From positions 4,105,810 to 4,169,809 of the forward strand of contig NZ_JOJP01000001.1 in NCBI RefSeq assembly GCF_000710775.1: 64,000 bases of DNA, given 5' to 3'. Below are positions 1 to 8,201 of this stretch, one piece after another. Numbering within the stretch: the stretch's first letter is position 1; each line of letters opens with the position of its first letter. The notes beneath the pieces were generated by a model that did not search any database, was not told the DNA's origin, and saw nothing but the letters and a program-made list of their open reading frames with translations. This stretch comes from Endozoicomonas elysicola (GTDB lineage Bacteria > Pseudomonadota > Gammaproteobacteria > Pseudomonadales > Endozoicomonadaceae). The position numbers were made by a program, and so were the translations under genes.

Positions 1-9
1 TGTTGAATT

Positions 10-85
10 TGGTGGGTGATGACGGGATCGAACCGCCGACATTCTGCGTGTAAAGCAGACGCTCTCCCAGCTGAGCTAATCACCC
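10..85 (-). tRNA. tRNA-Val (anticodon UAC)
   Basis: Reading the minus strand gives a full cloverleaf starting GGGTGATTAGCTC, with the TTCGATC T-loop and an encoded CCA end. The anticodon loop reads TTTACAC, so the anticodon is UAC and the tRNA decodes valine GUA/GUG. It is the last gene of a four-tRNA cluster and has the same sequence as the first one at 453-528. Confidence 0.96.
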
Positions 86-107
86 AAAATACATATCAAA
101 GGATAAA

Positions 108-184
108 TGGCGGACCGGACGGGACTCGAACCCGCGACCTCCGGCGTGACAGGCCGGCATTCTAACCAACTGAACTACCGGTCC
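108..184 (-). tRNA. tRNA-Asp (anticodon GUC)
   Basis: The minus strand shows acceptor stem GGACCGG/CCGGTCC, discriminator G, encoded CCA and an anticodon loop with GTC. The length is 77 nt. It is identical to the copy at 298-374 and was probably made by duplication within the cluster. Confidence 0.96.
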
Positions 185-297
185 GCATAAACCTTTTTCC
201 GTTTTACGTCAGTGTTACCACCGCCGTTACGGGAGGGAGACTTTACCAGAACTCACCTCGATATCAAGCCTTGTTAGCATCTTAAACAGCATATAGA

Positions 298-374
298 TGG
301 CGGACCGGACGGGACTCGAACCCGCGACCTCCGGCGTGACAGGCCGGCATTCTAACCAACTGAACTACCGGTCC
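298..374 (-). tRNA. tRNA-Asp (anticodon GUC), second copy
   Basis: Same 77-nt sequence as the tRNA at 108-184: seven-base-pair acceptor stem, GTC anticodon, TTCGAGT T-loop and encoded CCA. The spacer between the two Asp copies is about 113 bp and is not conserved with the other spacers, so the duplication is confined to the tRNA bodies. Confidence 0.96.
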
Positions 375-452
375 GCTGACTTCATACACAACTGAAGACT
401 TCTAGCAACTGCAGCAAAACGTAAACACTGGATGCAACAATATCTCTGAAAC

Positions 453-528
453 TGGTGGGTGATGACGGGATCGAACCGCCGACATTCTGCGTGTAAAGCA
501 GACGCTCTCCCAGCTGAGCTAATCACCC
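453..528 (-). tRNA. tRNA-Val (anticodon UAC), first gene of the cluster
   Basis: 76-nt cloverleaf on the minus strand with UAC anticodon and encoded CCA, the same as 10-85. It lies closest to the promoter-like sequence at 597-626, so the cluster is probably one transcript in the order Val-Asp-Asp-Val. Confidence 0.96.
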
Positions 529-588
529 TTAAGCTTGTTGAAGAGTTTATTTGAATCTCTCAAGATCTCCGAGAGCCCCTCTCAACAA

Positions 589-626
589 CGCGGCGAATTA
601 TAAGCAGCTAAACTGTTGATACGCAA
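589..626 (-). promoter_or_regulatory. Putative stringent-type promoter of the tRNA cluster
   Basis: On the minus strand a perfect TATAAT (602-597) is followed by a GC-rich discriminator (CGCCGCG, 595-589). It is preceded 18 bp upstream by TTGCGT (626-621) as a weak -35. A GC-rich discriminator after a consensus -10 is typical of stable RNA promoters under stringent control. It sits about 60 bp upstream of the first tRNA. Confidence 0.55.
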
Positions 627-829
627 CCGTTATTAAACACTTTTTTTATACCCCCTTTTTCTTTGTTAACGTCAGTAACTATTTTCAGGCTGAGGTTTGC
701 TACCATATGCCTTTCCAAAAGCCTCCCAGTGCATACACAAAGAGTGCTTACACAAAGCACGAACCGGAAGTGCAGCCCCAGAGTATGGAAAATGGCCTAA
801 CGTCCCCATAACAGGATTCAGGAACGATC

Positions 830-1801
830 ATGTGGTTCAAAAACCTTATCTTTTATCGATTCACCCAACCTTTTAATACGTCCGTTGAAGACATTGAAGA
901 AAAGCTCCGTGAAAAGCGTTTCCGCAGCTGTGGCAGTCAGGACATGAGTACCTATGGCTGGGTTCCTCCGCTGGGTAAACACGGTGAGCTTCTAACCCAT
1001 GCCGGCAATGGCTTTATTATGCTGACGGCCCGCAAGGAAGAGAAAATCCTGCCCAGCAGCGTTATTCGCGATGCCGTTGACGAGCGGGTTGAGCAAATCG
1101 AGCAGGAGCAGGATCGTCAGGTCTTCAGCAAAGAGAAGAAAGCATTAAAAGACGATGTTCTTATGGAGCTACTGCCAAAAGCTTTCACTCGCTGCCAGAA
1201 TACCTTTGCCTATATTGATTCTGCAAAAGGGTGGCTGGTTGTTGATGCATCTTCATTCAAAAAAGCGGAAGAGCTCACCTCCTGTCTTCGCGAATGCCTT
1301 GGCAGTCTCCCTGTTATCAACCCACCACTGAAAAACATGCCCTCCCATGCCATGACTCGCTGGCTTGCCCAGGAAATACCACTGCCTGACAAGCTCATTA
1401 TCGGAGATGAATGCGAGTTACGTGAGCCCGGTGATGAAGGTGGTCAGGTAAAGGTCAGCAAACAGGAGCTGGTCGGTGAAGAAGTGGAAGTTCACCTACA
1501 GGCGGGCAAGCAAGTCAGCAAGATGGCATTGGTCTGGAATGATGCACTGAGTTTTGTGCTTGGCGATGACCTGGTCATTCGTAAATTGAAGTTCACCGAC
1601 TCAATCCAGGAACAGCTTGATGAAGTCAGCGCTGAAACTGCTGCTGAGCAGTTTGATGCTGATTTCTCCATCATGACGCTGACACTGCAACAGATGCTTG
1701 ATGAACTGATGGATTATCTTGGCGGAATAAGTGAAGAAGCGCTGGAAAGAACCGAGGTAGCCAGCTTCTCGGTAGAAATCCCGGAAAAAGAGACCGTTTA
1801 A
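830..1801 (+). CDS. rdgC: Recombination-associated protein RdgC
   Basis: A 323-residue cytoplasmic protein of the RdgC family, a nucleoid-associated DNA-binding ring dimer known to limit RecA filament formation. The N-terminus (MWFKNLIFYRF), the PLGKHG segment near residue 47 and the LLPKAF and FAYID segments near residues 115-130 are family hallmarks. It is slightly longer than the roughly 300-residue E. coli protein, mostly through an acidic C-terminal tail. Start ATG at 830. It stands alone, transcribed away from the tRNA cluster, with cnoX convergent downstream. An imperfect palindromic repeat follows rather than a clear intrinsic terminator. Confidence 0.93.
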   Translation: MWFKNLIFYRFTQPFNTSVEDIEEKLREKRFRSCGSQDMSTYGWVPPLGKHGELLTHAGNGFIMLTARKEEKILPSSVIRDAVDERVEQIEQEQDRQVFSKEKKALKDDVLMELLPKAFTRCQNTFAYIDSAKGWLVVDASSFKKAEELTSCLRECLGSLPVINPPLKNMPSHAMTRWLAQEIPLPDKLIIGDECELREPGDEGGQVKVSKQELVGEEVEVHLQAGKQVSKMALVWNDALSFVLGDDLVIRKLKFTDSIQEQLDEVSAETAAEQFDADFSIMTLTLQQMLDELMDYLGGISEEALERTEVASFSVEIPEKETV

Positions 1802-1825
1802 GACCTTCGAACTACGGAGATCACA

Positions 1826-1875
1826 AACCCCACAAAGCATAAGCGCCTTTTCCTTTGTGCGCTTTGCAACCGCCA
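1826..1875. repeat. Palindromic intergenic repeat, family C, copy 1
   Basis: An imperfect inverted repeat built on CCACAAAGC and CTTTGTGCGCTTTG, sharing the central CTTTTCCTTTGTG string with the better-preserved copy at 48279-48331. It lies between the convergent genes rdgC and cnoX and could act as a weak bidirectional terminator or transcript-end hairpin. Confidence 0.55.
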
Positions 1876-1934
1876 TGGATGGCGAAAGTGTCGGGGCTGC
1901 AGGGAACAACCACCGACACTTTGTGGTTCAACAA

Positions 1935-2798
1935 TCAGTGCATCAGACCAAACAGCTTACCGCGATACCGTTTGGCAATAGGATTACCCTGCCCCAGCTG
2001 GTCAAACACTTTCAACATAAGCAACCTGGCGCCATCCTCACGAAACTCGCGGTCGCGACGAACAATCGTCAGTAAATTTTCAAGAGCTTCTTCATTTTCA
2101 TCAGCAATAACCTGACGAATAGCCAACTGGTAACGAGCCTCATGATCATTTTCATTCTCGCTCAGCCGGGCTTCCAACTCATTTCGAAGTGGAGCATCCG
2201 CCACCATCTCATAAAAAGACAATTTAGCCTTGGGCTGGGCAATGCCTTCTGCATCAGCCGGTAAAACAGAGATTAGCTGTCGGGCTTCATCAATACGTCC
2301 CAACTCCAACAGCAAATTCACCTGAAGTACCTGCAGACCATGATTGTCGGGCTCATCTTTCAGAATATTCTGGAGCAGGTCCAGCGCCTGTCCTGCCTCC
2401 CCTTCTGCCATTAGCACTTCAACCTGTTGACGAATCATATCCGCCGGGCTCATTGTTAATGGATCAAGCACTTCTCGCAGGACATCTTCTGTCTGAGGAC
2501 CGCTGAACACTTGAACAGGCCTTCCCTGATGGAGAATAACCTGACCAGGCAGCGCTCTTACCTGCAGTTGATTGACCAGCTGCTGCGCCAGCATCTGTTC
2601 TGCCTCAGCCTCTACCCTGGCCAATATTAACTTTCCCTGATAGCTAGCAACCAGAGCCTCCAGAATACCCAGTTGTTGTGAACAGGCAGGGTCACTCTGC
2701 ATACCTATATAAAGAAGAACCGGTTGTTCTACCGATTGCTGCAGCACTTCCTGGATATTCGCCTCTGTAACATCCACCACGAAGCTCTGTTCATTCAT
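1935..2798 (-). CDS. cnoX: CnoX-like thioredoxin-fold/TPR co-chaperone
   Basis: A 287-residue protein resembling CnoX (YbbN), which binds unfolding proteins during oxidative or chlorine stress and hands them to chaperones. Residues 1-110 form a thioredoxin-like domain in which the redox motif is reduced to SDPAC, so only one cysteine of CxxC remains, as in E. coli CnoX (SxxC). Residues 120-287 are TPR-like helices (the LQVLQVNLLLELGRIDEA segment and the NDHEARYQLAIRQVI segment). An in-frame extension to 2840 exists, but the ATG at 2798 has AAGGTGG eight bases upstream and fits family N-termini, so it is preferred. Confidence 0.86.
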   Translation of the reverse strand: MNEQSFVVDVTEANIQEVLQQSVEQPVLLYIGMQSDPACSQQLGILEALVASYQGKLILARVEAEAEQMLAQQLVNQLQVRALPGQVILHQGRPVQVFSGPQTEDVLREVLDPLTMSPADMIRQQVEVLMAEGEAGQALDLLQNILKDEPDNHGLQVLQVNLLLELGRIDEARQLISVLPADAEGIAQPKAKLSFYEMVADAPLRNELEARLSENENDHEARYQLAIRQVIADENEEALENLLTIVRRDREFREDGARLLMLKVFDQLGQGNPIAKRYRGKLFGLMH

Positions 2799-3086
2799 CA
2801 CATTAGCCACCTTGAAAATCCTGCCATCACAATACTGCACTTATTTATGGGTGCAATTTTAAATCATCAGATAATGATAATGATACCTGCCGGTACCCGC
2901 AGTGGCTCAAGCTCTTTTTTACCTTACGTTCTTTCCAAAACTGATTACAAACACCGGTGTGATTAACCACTTCGCTCCAAGCCCAGAAAGCTACTAACCG
3001 ACAGCTTCTCCTTTTTCTTTAAGAATATCTTGGAATTAAGAGCACTTTGTATAAAGAACAGACTCCTGACAGAGCTGAACTTTGAT

Positions 3087-3215
3087 TTACCCACAGAATC
3101 TGTGGATAAGTTTGTGGATGACATAACACAACCCGTCACGAAGACCGATGTTTACTACCCCTTTATCAAACTGTTCATTTTTTGATCTATTTTTTTTCTT
3201 TATTTTTCATACACT
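3087..3215. other. DnaA-box cluster next to AT-rich, DUE-like sequence
   Basis: TGTGGATAA at 3101-3109 is an exact reverse complement of the DnaA box TTATCCACA. TTACCCACA (3087-3095) and TGTGGATGA (3113-3121) each differ by one base. About 60 bp further on, GATCTATTTTTTT near 3184 matches the E. coli 13-mer unwinding consensus GATCTnTTnTTTT within an AT-rich tract. Against a full oriC: GATC sites are scarce, and the neighbours are not dnaA, mnmG or rpmH. It may be a DnaA-binding regulatory or titration site. Confidence 0.4.
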
Positions 3216-3521
3216 TAGGATAAGTACTTACAAAATCAGTAACTTATGACGCCAAAAAAAAATACACGTCAATCGCTTGACATTTGTGCATAAAAAAATT
3301 TATTGCAGCCTTCAAACAGGGCCTTCAAGGGGTTGCCAGCCAATTCGCCTTTCTACGGCTAATAACAAACAGTTATTAATAGAACAGACCTGTCTTTCTG
3401 CATTCAGACAATCTGCAACCTGCCCGCCAAACGCTTTGCCTGTTTTTTCCTATACAGCCAATAAGGGTTATTTGCTATGATTCCGACTCTGATCATCCAC
3501 GGTCACACCTTGCGCTGGCTA

Positions 3522-3685
3522 GGAGCCTGTCGGACCTTAACCGGCCGTAGCGAGAAAAAGTCCGGTTTGAGTCAGTTTTTATGCTGATTTGAGGCGAATA
3601 GTTGTTCTATTCAACGAAAAGCAGCATAAAAAATGGCCAAATCCGGCTTTTTCGCAGTAGGCCAGTGGTAAGTCCGACAGGCTCC
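3522..3685. repeat. Palindromic MITE-like repeat, family A, copy 1 (164 bp)
   Basis: The ends are perfect 14-bp inverted repeats (GGAGCCTGTCGGAC and GTCCGACAGGCTCC). The interior is also nearly self-complementary: GAGAAAAAGTCCGGTTT on one arm pairs with AAATCCGGCTTTTTC on the other, and GAATAG/CTATTC forms the inner stem. Shorter relatives lie at 36227-36315 and 37980-38055. There is no coding capacity, so it is a non-autonomous mobile or REP-like element. Confidence 0.8.
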
Positions 3686-3914
3686 CAGGACCTGTCCAAG
3701 GACTGTACAGCCTCAGGCAGCAATGAGCCGTTCCCTGTGAGAAGGTTCCAAAGCATCATAGTACCGACCGCTATCTATAAAGTAGAGTGCCCAGTTGCCA
3801 TGATGAAAACTTTTCATAGCTCTGCTGCAATCAGCCAGGAATAGTTGTGCCATCGCCATTATTTGACACAAACCGACAACTCAAATCGCCGGGAATATAA
3901 AACAGGTAGCTGCA

Positions 3915-5021
3915 ATGAGTCTTGCTGATACGGTATTGGCCGTTAATAACGATCTCCCAATCCGAACCCATCTTCCCATTCATTCGGGCAAAGTCCGCTC
4001 AGTATACTGGCTTACCGAGTCCGACAGTCAACGCCTTATCAAAGAAAGAGGGTATGATGTAGCTCCGGATGCGCCATTGGCGATCATGGTGATCTCCGAT
4101 CGCATCAGTGCATTTGATTGCATCTGGCATGGGGAAGGAGGCCTTAAAGGGGTTCCAGGAAAAGGGGCAGCGCTCAATGCAATATCCAATCACTGGTTCC
4201 GCTTATTTAAAGAGCACGGTCTGGCTGAAAGCCATATTCTGGATATCCCCCACCCCTTGATATGGATCGTACAAAAAGCCCGCCCTGTCATGGTTGAAGC
4301 GATCTGTCGCCAATACATTACCGGCTCCATGTGGCGTTCATACAGTATGGGTGAGCGTGAGTTCTGTGGTATTCGGCTACCGGAAGGGCTAAAACAAGAT
4401 CAGAAGTTATCAGAAGTCCTGATGACACCATCCACGAAAGGCATTTTAAAAGGCATTCCCGGCGTCCCTGAGGCTGACGACGTCAATATTACCCGCCAGG
4501 ACCTTGAAGATAATTTTGCCGCATTCAATTTTCGCAGCCCTGAAGATATTGACCGTTACGAAACCCTGTTAAAGGAGGGCTTTGAACTCATCAGCGAAGC
4601 GCTTACCAAGCTCGACCAGATATTTGTCGATACGAAATTTGAATTTGGCTATGTCACCAATGCCCGTGGTCAGGAGAAACTGATTTATATGGACGAAGTC
4701 GGCACTCCCGATTCATCCAGAATCTGGGATGGAGCAGCTTATCGAGAGGGCACAGTGACTGAAAACTCAAAAGAGAGCTTTAGACAGTTTCTGCTCCACC
4801 ACTTCCCGGATCCGGACATCTTGCTGAACAAGGACAGAATGCCTGAACGCGAGGCTCTGGCACGGAATAATGCACTACCAGAAAGTGCATTTATGGCGCT
4901 TTCAAAAACCTATACGGACATTGCTGAAAAAATTACCGGTCAGCCACTGCCACTTTCAGAGAATCCGAAATCAGAAATCATTGAAATACTGAAAGCCGAG
5001 TATGGACTAATTGATGATTAA
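3915..5021 (+). CDS. purC: Phosphoribosylaminoimidazolesuccinocarboxamide synthase (SAICAR synthetase)
   Basis: A 368-residue enzyme joining CAIR and aspartate with ATP to form SAICAR in purine synthesis. It has the SGKVRSVY nucleotide-binding segment near residue 24, the [10 protein letters not shown] motif near residue 61, [17 protein letters not shown] near residue 127 and the terminal signature [13 protein letters not shown] near residue 260. It belongs to the long class (about 365 residues) found in vibrios and marine relatives, not the 237-residue E. coli class. Start ATG 3915. It converges on bamC across a shared hairpin terminator. Confidence 0.95.
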   Translation: MSLADTVLAVNNDLPIRTHLPIHSGKVRSVYWLTESDSQRLIKERGYDVAPDAPLAIMVISDRISAFDCIWHGEGGLKGVPGKGAALNAISNHWFRLFKEHGLAESHILDIPHPLIWIVQKARPVMVEAICRQYITGSMWRSYSMGEREFCGIRLPEGLKQDQKLSEVLMTPSTKGILKGIPGVPEADDVNITRQDLEDNFAAFNFRSPEDIDRYETLLKEGFELISEALTKLDQIFVDTKFEFGYVTNARGQEKLIYMDEVGTPDSSRIWDGAAYREGTVTENSKESFRQFLLHHFPDPDILLNKDRMPEREALARNNALPESAFMALSKTYTDIAEKITGQPLPLSENPKSEIIEILKAEYGLIDD

Positions 5022-5036
5022 TCCATTATTAATGAC

Positions 5037-5076
5037 CTGTTGACGTTTCGCTGAGCACGCTACGAAACATCAGCAG
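5037..5076. repeat. Inverted repeat, family B, copy 1
   Basis: CTGTTGACGTTTCG (5037-5050) faces CGAAACATCAGCAG (5063-5076) across a 12-bp loop; 12 of 14 positions pair. The reverse complement matches the element at 7301-7350, including the CGTGCTCAG-like loop, so this is a dispersed repeat rather than chance pairing. It lies just before the purC/bamC terminator. Confidence 0.55.
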
Positions 5077-5089
5077 ACTCTAAGGAAAT

Positions 5090-5118
5090 AAAAAAGCAGG
5101 CTTAACGCCTGCTTTTTT
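5090..5118. terminator. Bidirectional intrinsic terminator between purC and bamC
   Basis: A-run, GCAGGC, TTAAC loop, GCCTGC, T-run: a compact GC stem with A/T tracts on both sides, positioned to end both convergent transcripts. Confidence 0.9.
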
Positions 5119-5120
5119 AT

Positions 5121-6299
5121 TTATTGGAGATTGTCCTGAATCACCTTCAGAAGCCGGTTACTCACATCCGCAGGCGCCGATGTATTCACGTCTTTCTCTA
5201 CAGACAACTGAACAACTTCAGAGTAATTACTGACCCTTACTGTCAGCGTCTTCGCTTCATCAGAATCTTCGCTTACCTCTTCATCATCGCTGAACCAGCC
5301 TGACCAGAAACTCTTTTTCTTCTCGGGTTTCTGCAGTTGAGGAACACCATCAGCCAGATAAAAGAGTCCGGCAGAACGGTTTCGATCCACCACTTTCAGG
5401 CCCGCCTTATCCAGGGAGTTAGACGTTGCATCCCATACCCTTGCATAAGAGAGGCCACGAATGGTTAGCACAGGATTACCATTTCCATCCCGCCCCATCT
5501 CAGCCAGTGAGCCGACATCAAGACTCTGTGCCTGAAGGGATACTGATGATTTCGCTTCATTGCGAGCCAGGAAGACCAGTAACTCGGCAAGAACACCATT
5601 ATCCAGTCGCTTGCTTCGCTCTCCCAGGTTATCCCACTTCAAAGGTGCTGAAGGCTCTTTCCCTTTTTTGGACAGTGGACGCCCCTGATGATAAACATGA
5701 ACTTCCGTCGTCCCTTCTTTCAAACCACTGCGAACCTCAAAGCGAAAACGATCTTCCATTGGATCAAGGTCGTCAACGCCAAACAACTTACCCAGTGTTC
5801 GGTACATCAGGCCATGATCTTTATCCTTTCCAAAATCATTCCATTGGGTTTCAACAAGCCCTTTTGCAGAGTTCTTTGTGGTGATGCCAATACCCAGTTC
5901 GTCTATATAGCCCAACACGCCGGGCCATACCTCTGAGGGTTCACGATCGACAGACAACCACTCCTGGCTGCCATTTCGCTCAAGACTGTAATGATCACCC
6001 TCTTTCATCATCAAACGCTGAGATGGCCTGGGAACCTCGAAATCTCTTGACAGCACCTGACTGGTATTGCTGACCTCAGGAATCACCAGAATATCACCCA
6101 GCTCACGGGACTGAACATTCTCAGGAAGCTTAATAGGTTTTGAAGACTGCGCTTCGGTATAGTCCCCGGCCCGATCCCGCAAATAGCCCTCCTGGCCAAA
6201 AGGATTGGCACACCCCGTCAGGGCTACCGCACCGATAACCATTGTCAGGCTCAACCGAGTATGCCTCTTCAATCCACGACTCCTTTGACCTGGAACCAT
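5121..6299 (-). CDS. bamC: Outer membrane assembly lipoprotein BamC
   Basis: A 392-residue lipoprotein of the BAM complex, which inserts beta-barrel proteins into the outer membrane. After a basic N-terminus a hydrophobic stretch ends in the lipobox LTGC (near residue 30). The body follows the BamC pattern: a short unstructured lead with PENVQSRELGDILVIP (residues 60-75), then two helix-grip domains separated near residue 230. The ATG at 6299 shares one base with the dapA stop codon, so the two genes are translationally coupled, as in many gammaproteobacteria. It is about 50 residues longer than the E. coli protein, partly through an acidic loop (DDEEVSEDSDEAK). Confidence 0.9.
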   Translation of the reverse strand: MVPGQRSRGLKRHTRLSLTMVIGAVALTGCANPFGQEGYLRDRAGDYTEAQSSKPIKLPENVQSRELGDILVIPEVSNTSQVLSRDFEVPRPSQRLMMKEGDHYSLERNGSQEWLSVDREPSEVWPGVLGYIDELGIGITTKNSAKGLVETQWNDFGKDKDHGLMYRTLGKLFGVDDLDPMEDRFRFEVRSGLKEGTTEVHVYHQGRPLSKKGKEPSAPLKWDNLGERSKRLDNGVLAELLVFLARNEAKSSVSLQAQSLDVGSLAEMGRDGNGNPVLTIRGLSYARVWDATSNSLDKAGLKVVDRNRSAGLFYLADGVPQLQKPEKKKSFWSGWFSDDEEVSEDSDEAKTLTVRVSNYSEVVQLSVEKDVNTSAPADVSNRLLKVIQDNLQ

Positions 6300-7174
6300 C
6301 AAACCAACCCCGCCTTTTGCAGTGCACTTCTAACATCAGAGTGATAACACTCTGACAAGGGAGTCAATGGCAAACGAATACCCTCCTTGATCATCCCCAT
6401 TTCCTTTAATGCCCATTTTACTGGAATCGGATTCGCCTCTAGAAAGAGGTTAGTGCTTAATGCTTCTATACGCGCATTAAGTGCTTCCGCTGTAGTGCGA
6501 TCACCCGCTATAGCTGCCACACACAGTTCATGCATTAGCTTTGGGGCCACATTATTAACCACAGAGATAACACCGTTTGCTCCCTGTAGCATTAACTCCA
6601 TACCCGTGGCATCGTCGCCCGAGTAGATAGCAAAATCTTCACCGCACAACTCGCGAATCTGCCTGCCACGCTCAACAATACCCGTCGCTTCCTTAATGCC
6701 GACAATATTATCCAGCTGGCTCAGTCGGCCAATGGTCTCTGGCAACAGATCCACAGCCGTTCGCCCGGGAACATTATAGAGAATCTGGGGAATAGCTACC
6801 GAATCGGCAACGGTTTTGAAATGAAGATAAAGCCCTTCCTGAGTCGGCTTATTATAGTAAGGAGTCACCAACAAACAGGCGTCCACACCTAAAGCCTTGG
6901 CTTCCGCCGTCAGGTGAACCGCTTCAGCCGTTGAGTTTGCTCCGGTTCCGGCAATCACAGGAATTCGTCCATTCACCTGATCCACCATGCGTTTAATGGC
7001 TTCACAGTGCTCCTGCACCGTCAGAGTAGCTGACTCTCCCGTGGTACCTACCACGACAATCCCATCTGTTCCCTGGTCAATATGATGCTCAACAAGTGCA
7101 TGCATACTCTCCCAGTCCAGCTCACCATTACCATACATGGGGGTAACAATTGCCACCAGGCTCCCGGTAATCAT
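6299..7174 (-). CDS. dapA: 4-hydroxy-tetrahydrodipicolinate synthase
   Basis: A 291-residue aldolase-fold enzyme condensing pyruvate with aspartate semialdehyde at the start of lysine and diaminopimelate synthesis. GTTGESATL near residue 43 is the substrate loop. YNVPGRT (near 133) carries the catalytic Tyr, and the Schiff-base Lys is in GIKEATG (near 161). A GGAG ribosome-binding site lies eight bases before the ATG at 7174. First gene of a dapA-bamC pair. The usual divergent upstream partner gcvR is absent, and bcp follows instead. Confidence 0.96.
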   Translation of the reverse strand: MITGSLVAIVTPMYGNGELDWESMHALVEHHIDQGTDGIVVVGTTGESATLTVQEHCEAIKRMVDQVNGRIPVIAGTGANSTAEAVHLTAEAKALGVDACLLVTPYYNKPTQEGLYLHFKTVADSVAIPQILYNVPGRTAVDLLPETIGRLSQLDNIVGIKEATGIVERGRQIRELCGEDFAIYSGDDATGMELMLQGANGVISVVNNVAPKLMHELCVAAIAGDRTTAEALNARIEALSTNLFLEANPIPVKWALKEMGMIKEGIRLPLTPLSECYHSDVRSALQKAGLV

Positions 7175-7638
7175 CAGTTCACTCCTAAAGGCAGAATCTT
7201 GCGTAATGTTACTAATGCCCCTTTATATTCACAAGGCCGAAATCCACCCATAGACCGCCACCCAAAAGAAAAAGCCCATTTATTTGAAAGAAGCTTAGGG
7301 CCTGTTGATGTTTCGTTACATGCTCAGTGCCCCAGAAAAGCGTCAACAGAACCCGGAAACCTGCCTTTTTTTCAGTGATGGTTTAAACTATCCCCCTGAA
7401 TAATAATGACCTCGCTTCTCGCTTCGAGGGTGGCTTGAGGGTGGATTCTTATCAACGCCCTACTACCCAGAAGCAGAATAAGTGCACGGATTATCATGGT
7501 AGCATTGCCACTGCAGCAAAGTGGCATGATCCAACTTTTGCTGCCAGAGCCGATAAATTTATAATCCTCTGGGGCTGCAATATTAGACCAATAGAACCCG
7601 CAGCTATTTAACCAAATGAGAGCGACTAAGGATAAAAC
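7175..7638. other. Intergenic region between dapA and bcp
   Basis: This 464-bp stretch holds promoters for two divergent genes and one copy of repeat family B (7301-7350). I see no gene here; the gcvR regulator often found between dapA and bcp is missing. Confidence 0.5.
7301..7350. repeat. Inverted repeat, family B, copy 2
   Basis: CTGTTGATGTTTCG at the left and AGCGTCAACAG at the right, with a loop containing ATGCTCAG. Its sequence matches the reverse complement of the element at 5037-5076 apart from a short insertion in the loop. It lies in the dapA/bcp intergenic region. Confidence 0.5.
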
Positions 7639-8151
7639 ATGAGCGTAACTCTGGGCCAACCCGTTCCTGACTTTACTGGCCAGGCAACCAGTAACACGAC
7701 GGTTAAACTCTCTGAACTCAAAGGTCGCAAAGTCGTACTGTTTTTCTACCCAAAAGACAATACACCCGGCTGCACCAGCGAGGGACAAGCATTCAGAGAC
7801 CTTTACGAGGAGTTTCAGGCATCAGACACACTGGTTTTTGGCGTATCTAAAGATGGCATGAAGGCTCATGAAAACTTCCGAGCCAAACATGAGTTTCCTT
7901 TCGAGCTAATATCAGACACCGATGAATCGCTGTGCAAGCTTTTTGATGTTATCAAGCTCAAGCAGATGTATGGCAAGGAATACATGGGCATTGAGCGCAG
8001 CACCTTCCTGATCGACAGCAATGGCATCCTCCAGCACGAATGGCGCAAAGTTCGTATCAAGGGGCATGTTGAAGATGTGTTACAGGCAGCCCAGATGGTG
8101 GATACTCAGGCCCTGGCTGAAGACAACGACTCCAAGGACGAAGAAGAGTAA
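7639..8151 (+). CDS. bcp: Thiol peroxidase of the Bcp (PrxQ) family
   Basis: A 170-residue peroxiredoxin reducing hydrogen peroxide and organic hydroperoxides with thioredoxin-type donors. The peroxidatic cysteine lies in NTPGCTSE near residue 46, with the conserved active-site Thr and Pro. The resolving cysteine that E. coli Bcp has five residues later is absent here (Gln). The only other cysteine visible is in the DESLCKLF segment near residue 100, so this may be a 1-Cys or atypical 2-Cys form. The acidic tail (DNDSKDEEE) is unusual. AAGGA precedes the ATG by six bases. Confidence 0.92.
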   Translation: MSVTLGQPVPDFTGQATSNTTVKLSELKGRKVVLFFYPKDNTPGCTSEGQAFRDLYEEFQASDTLVFGVSKDGMKAHENFRAKHEFPFELISDTDESLCKLFDVIKLKQMYGKEYMGIERSTFLIDSNGILQHEWRKVRIKGHVEDVLQAAQMVDTQALAEDNDSKDEEE

Positions 8152-8162
8152 TCCCCCCGAAT

Positions 8163-8192
8163 GGGTTGAGCGGGCCTGAACCCGCTTAACCC
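8163..8192. terminator. Bidirectional hairpin terminator between bcp and the PerM-like gene
   Basis: GGGTTGAGCGGG pairs with CCCGCTTAACCC across a six-base loop (11 of 12 positions). It sits between convergent stop codons. There is no long T-run, so termination strength is uncertain. Confidence 0.7.
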
Positions 8193-8201
8193 GTTCAATA
8201 T

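Larger units (their letters stand above)
2799..3914. other. 1.1 kb gene-free region with DnaA-box cluster and palindromic repeat
   Basis: No convincing gene is visible on either strand between cnoX and purC, both transcribed outward. The region contains three DnaA-box-like 9-mers followed by a strongly AT-rich block (3087-3215). From 3522 to 3685 lies a 164-bp near-perfect palindrome of repeat family A. Short reading frames here have no recognisable product or ribosome-binding site. Confidence 0.6.
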
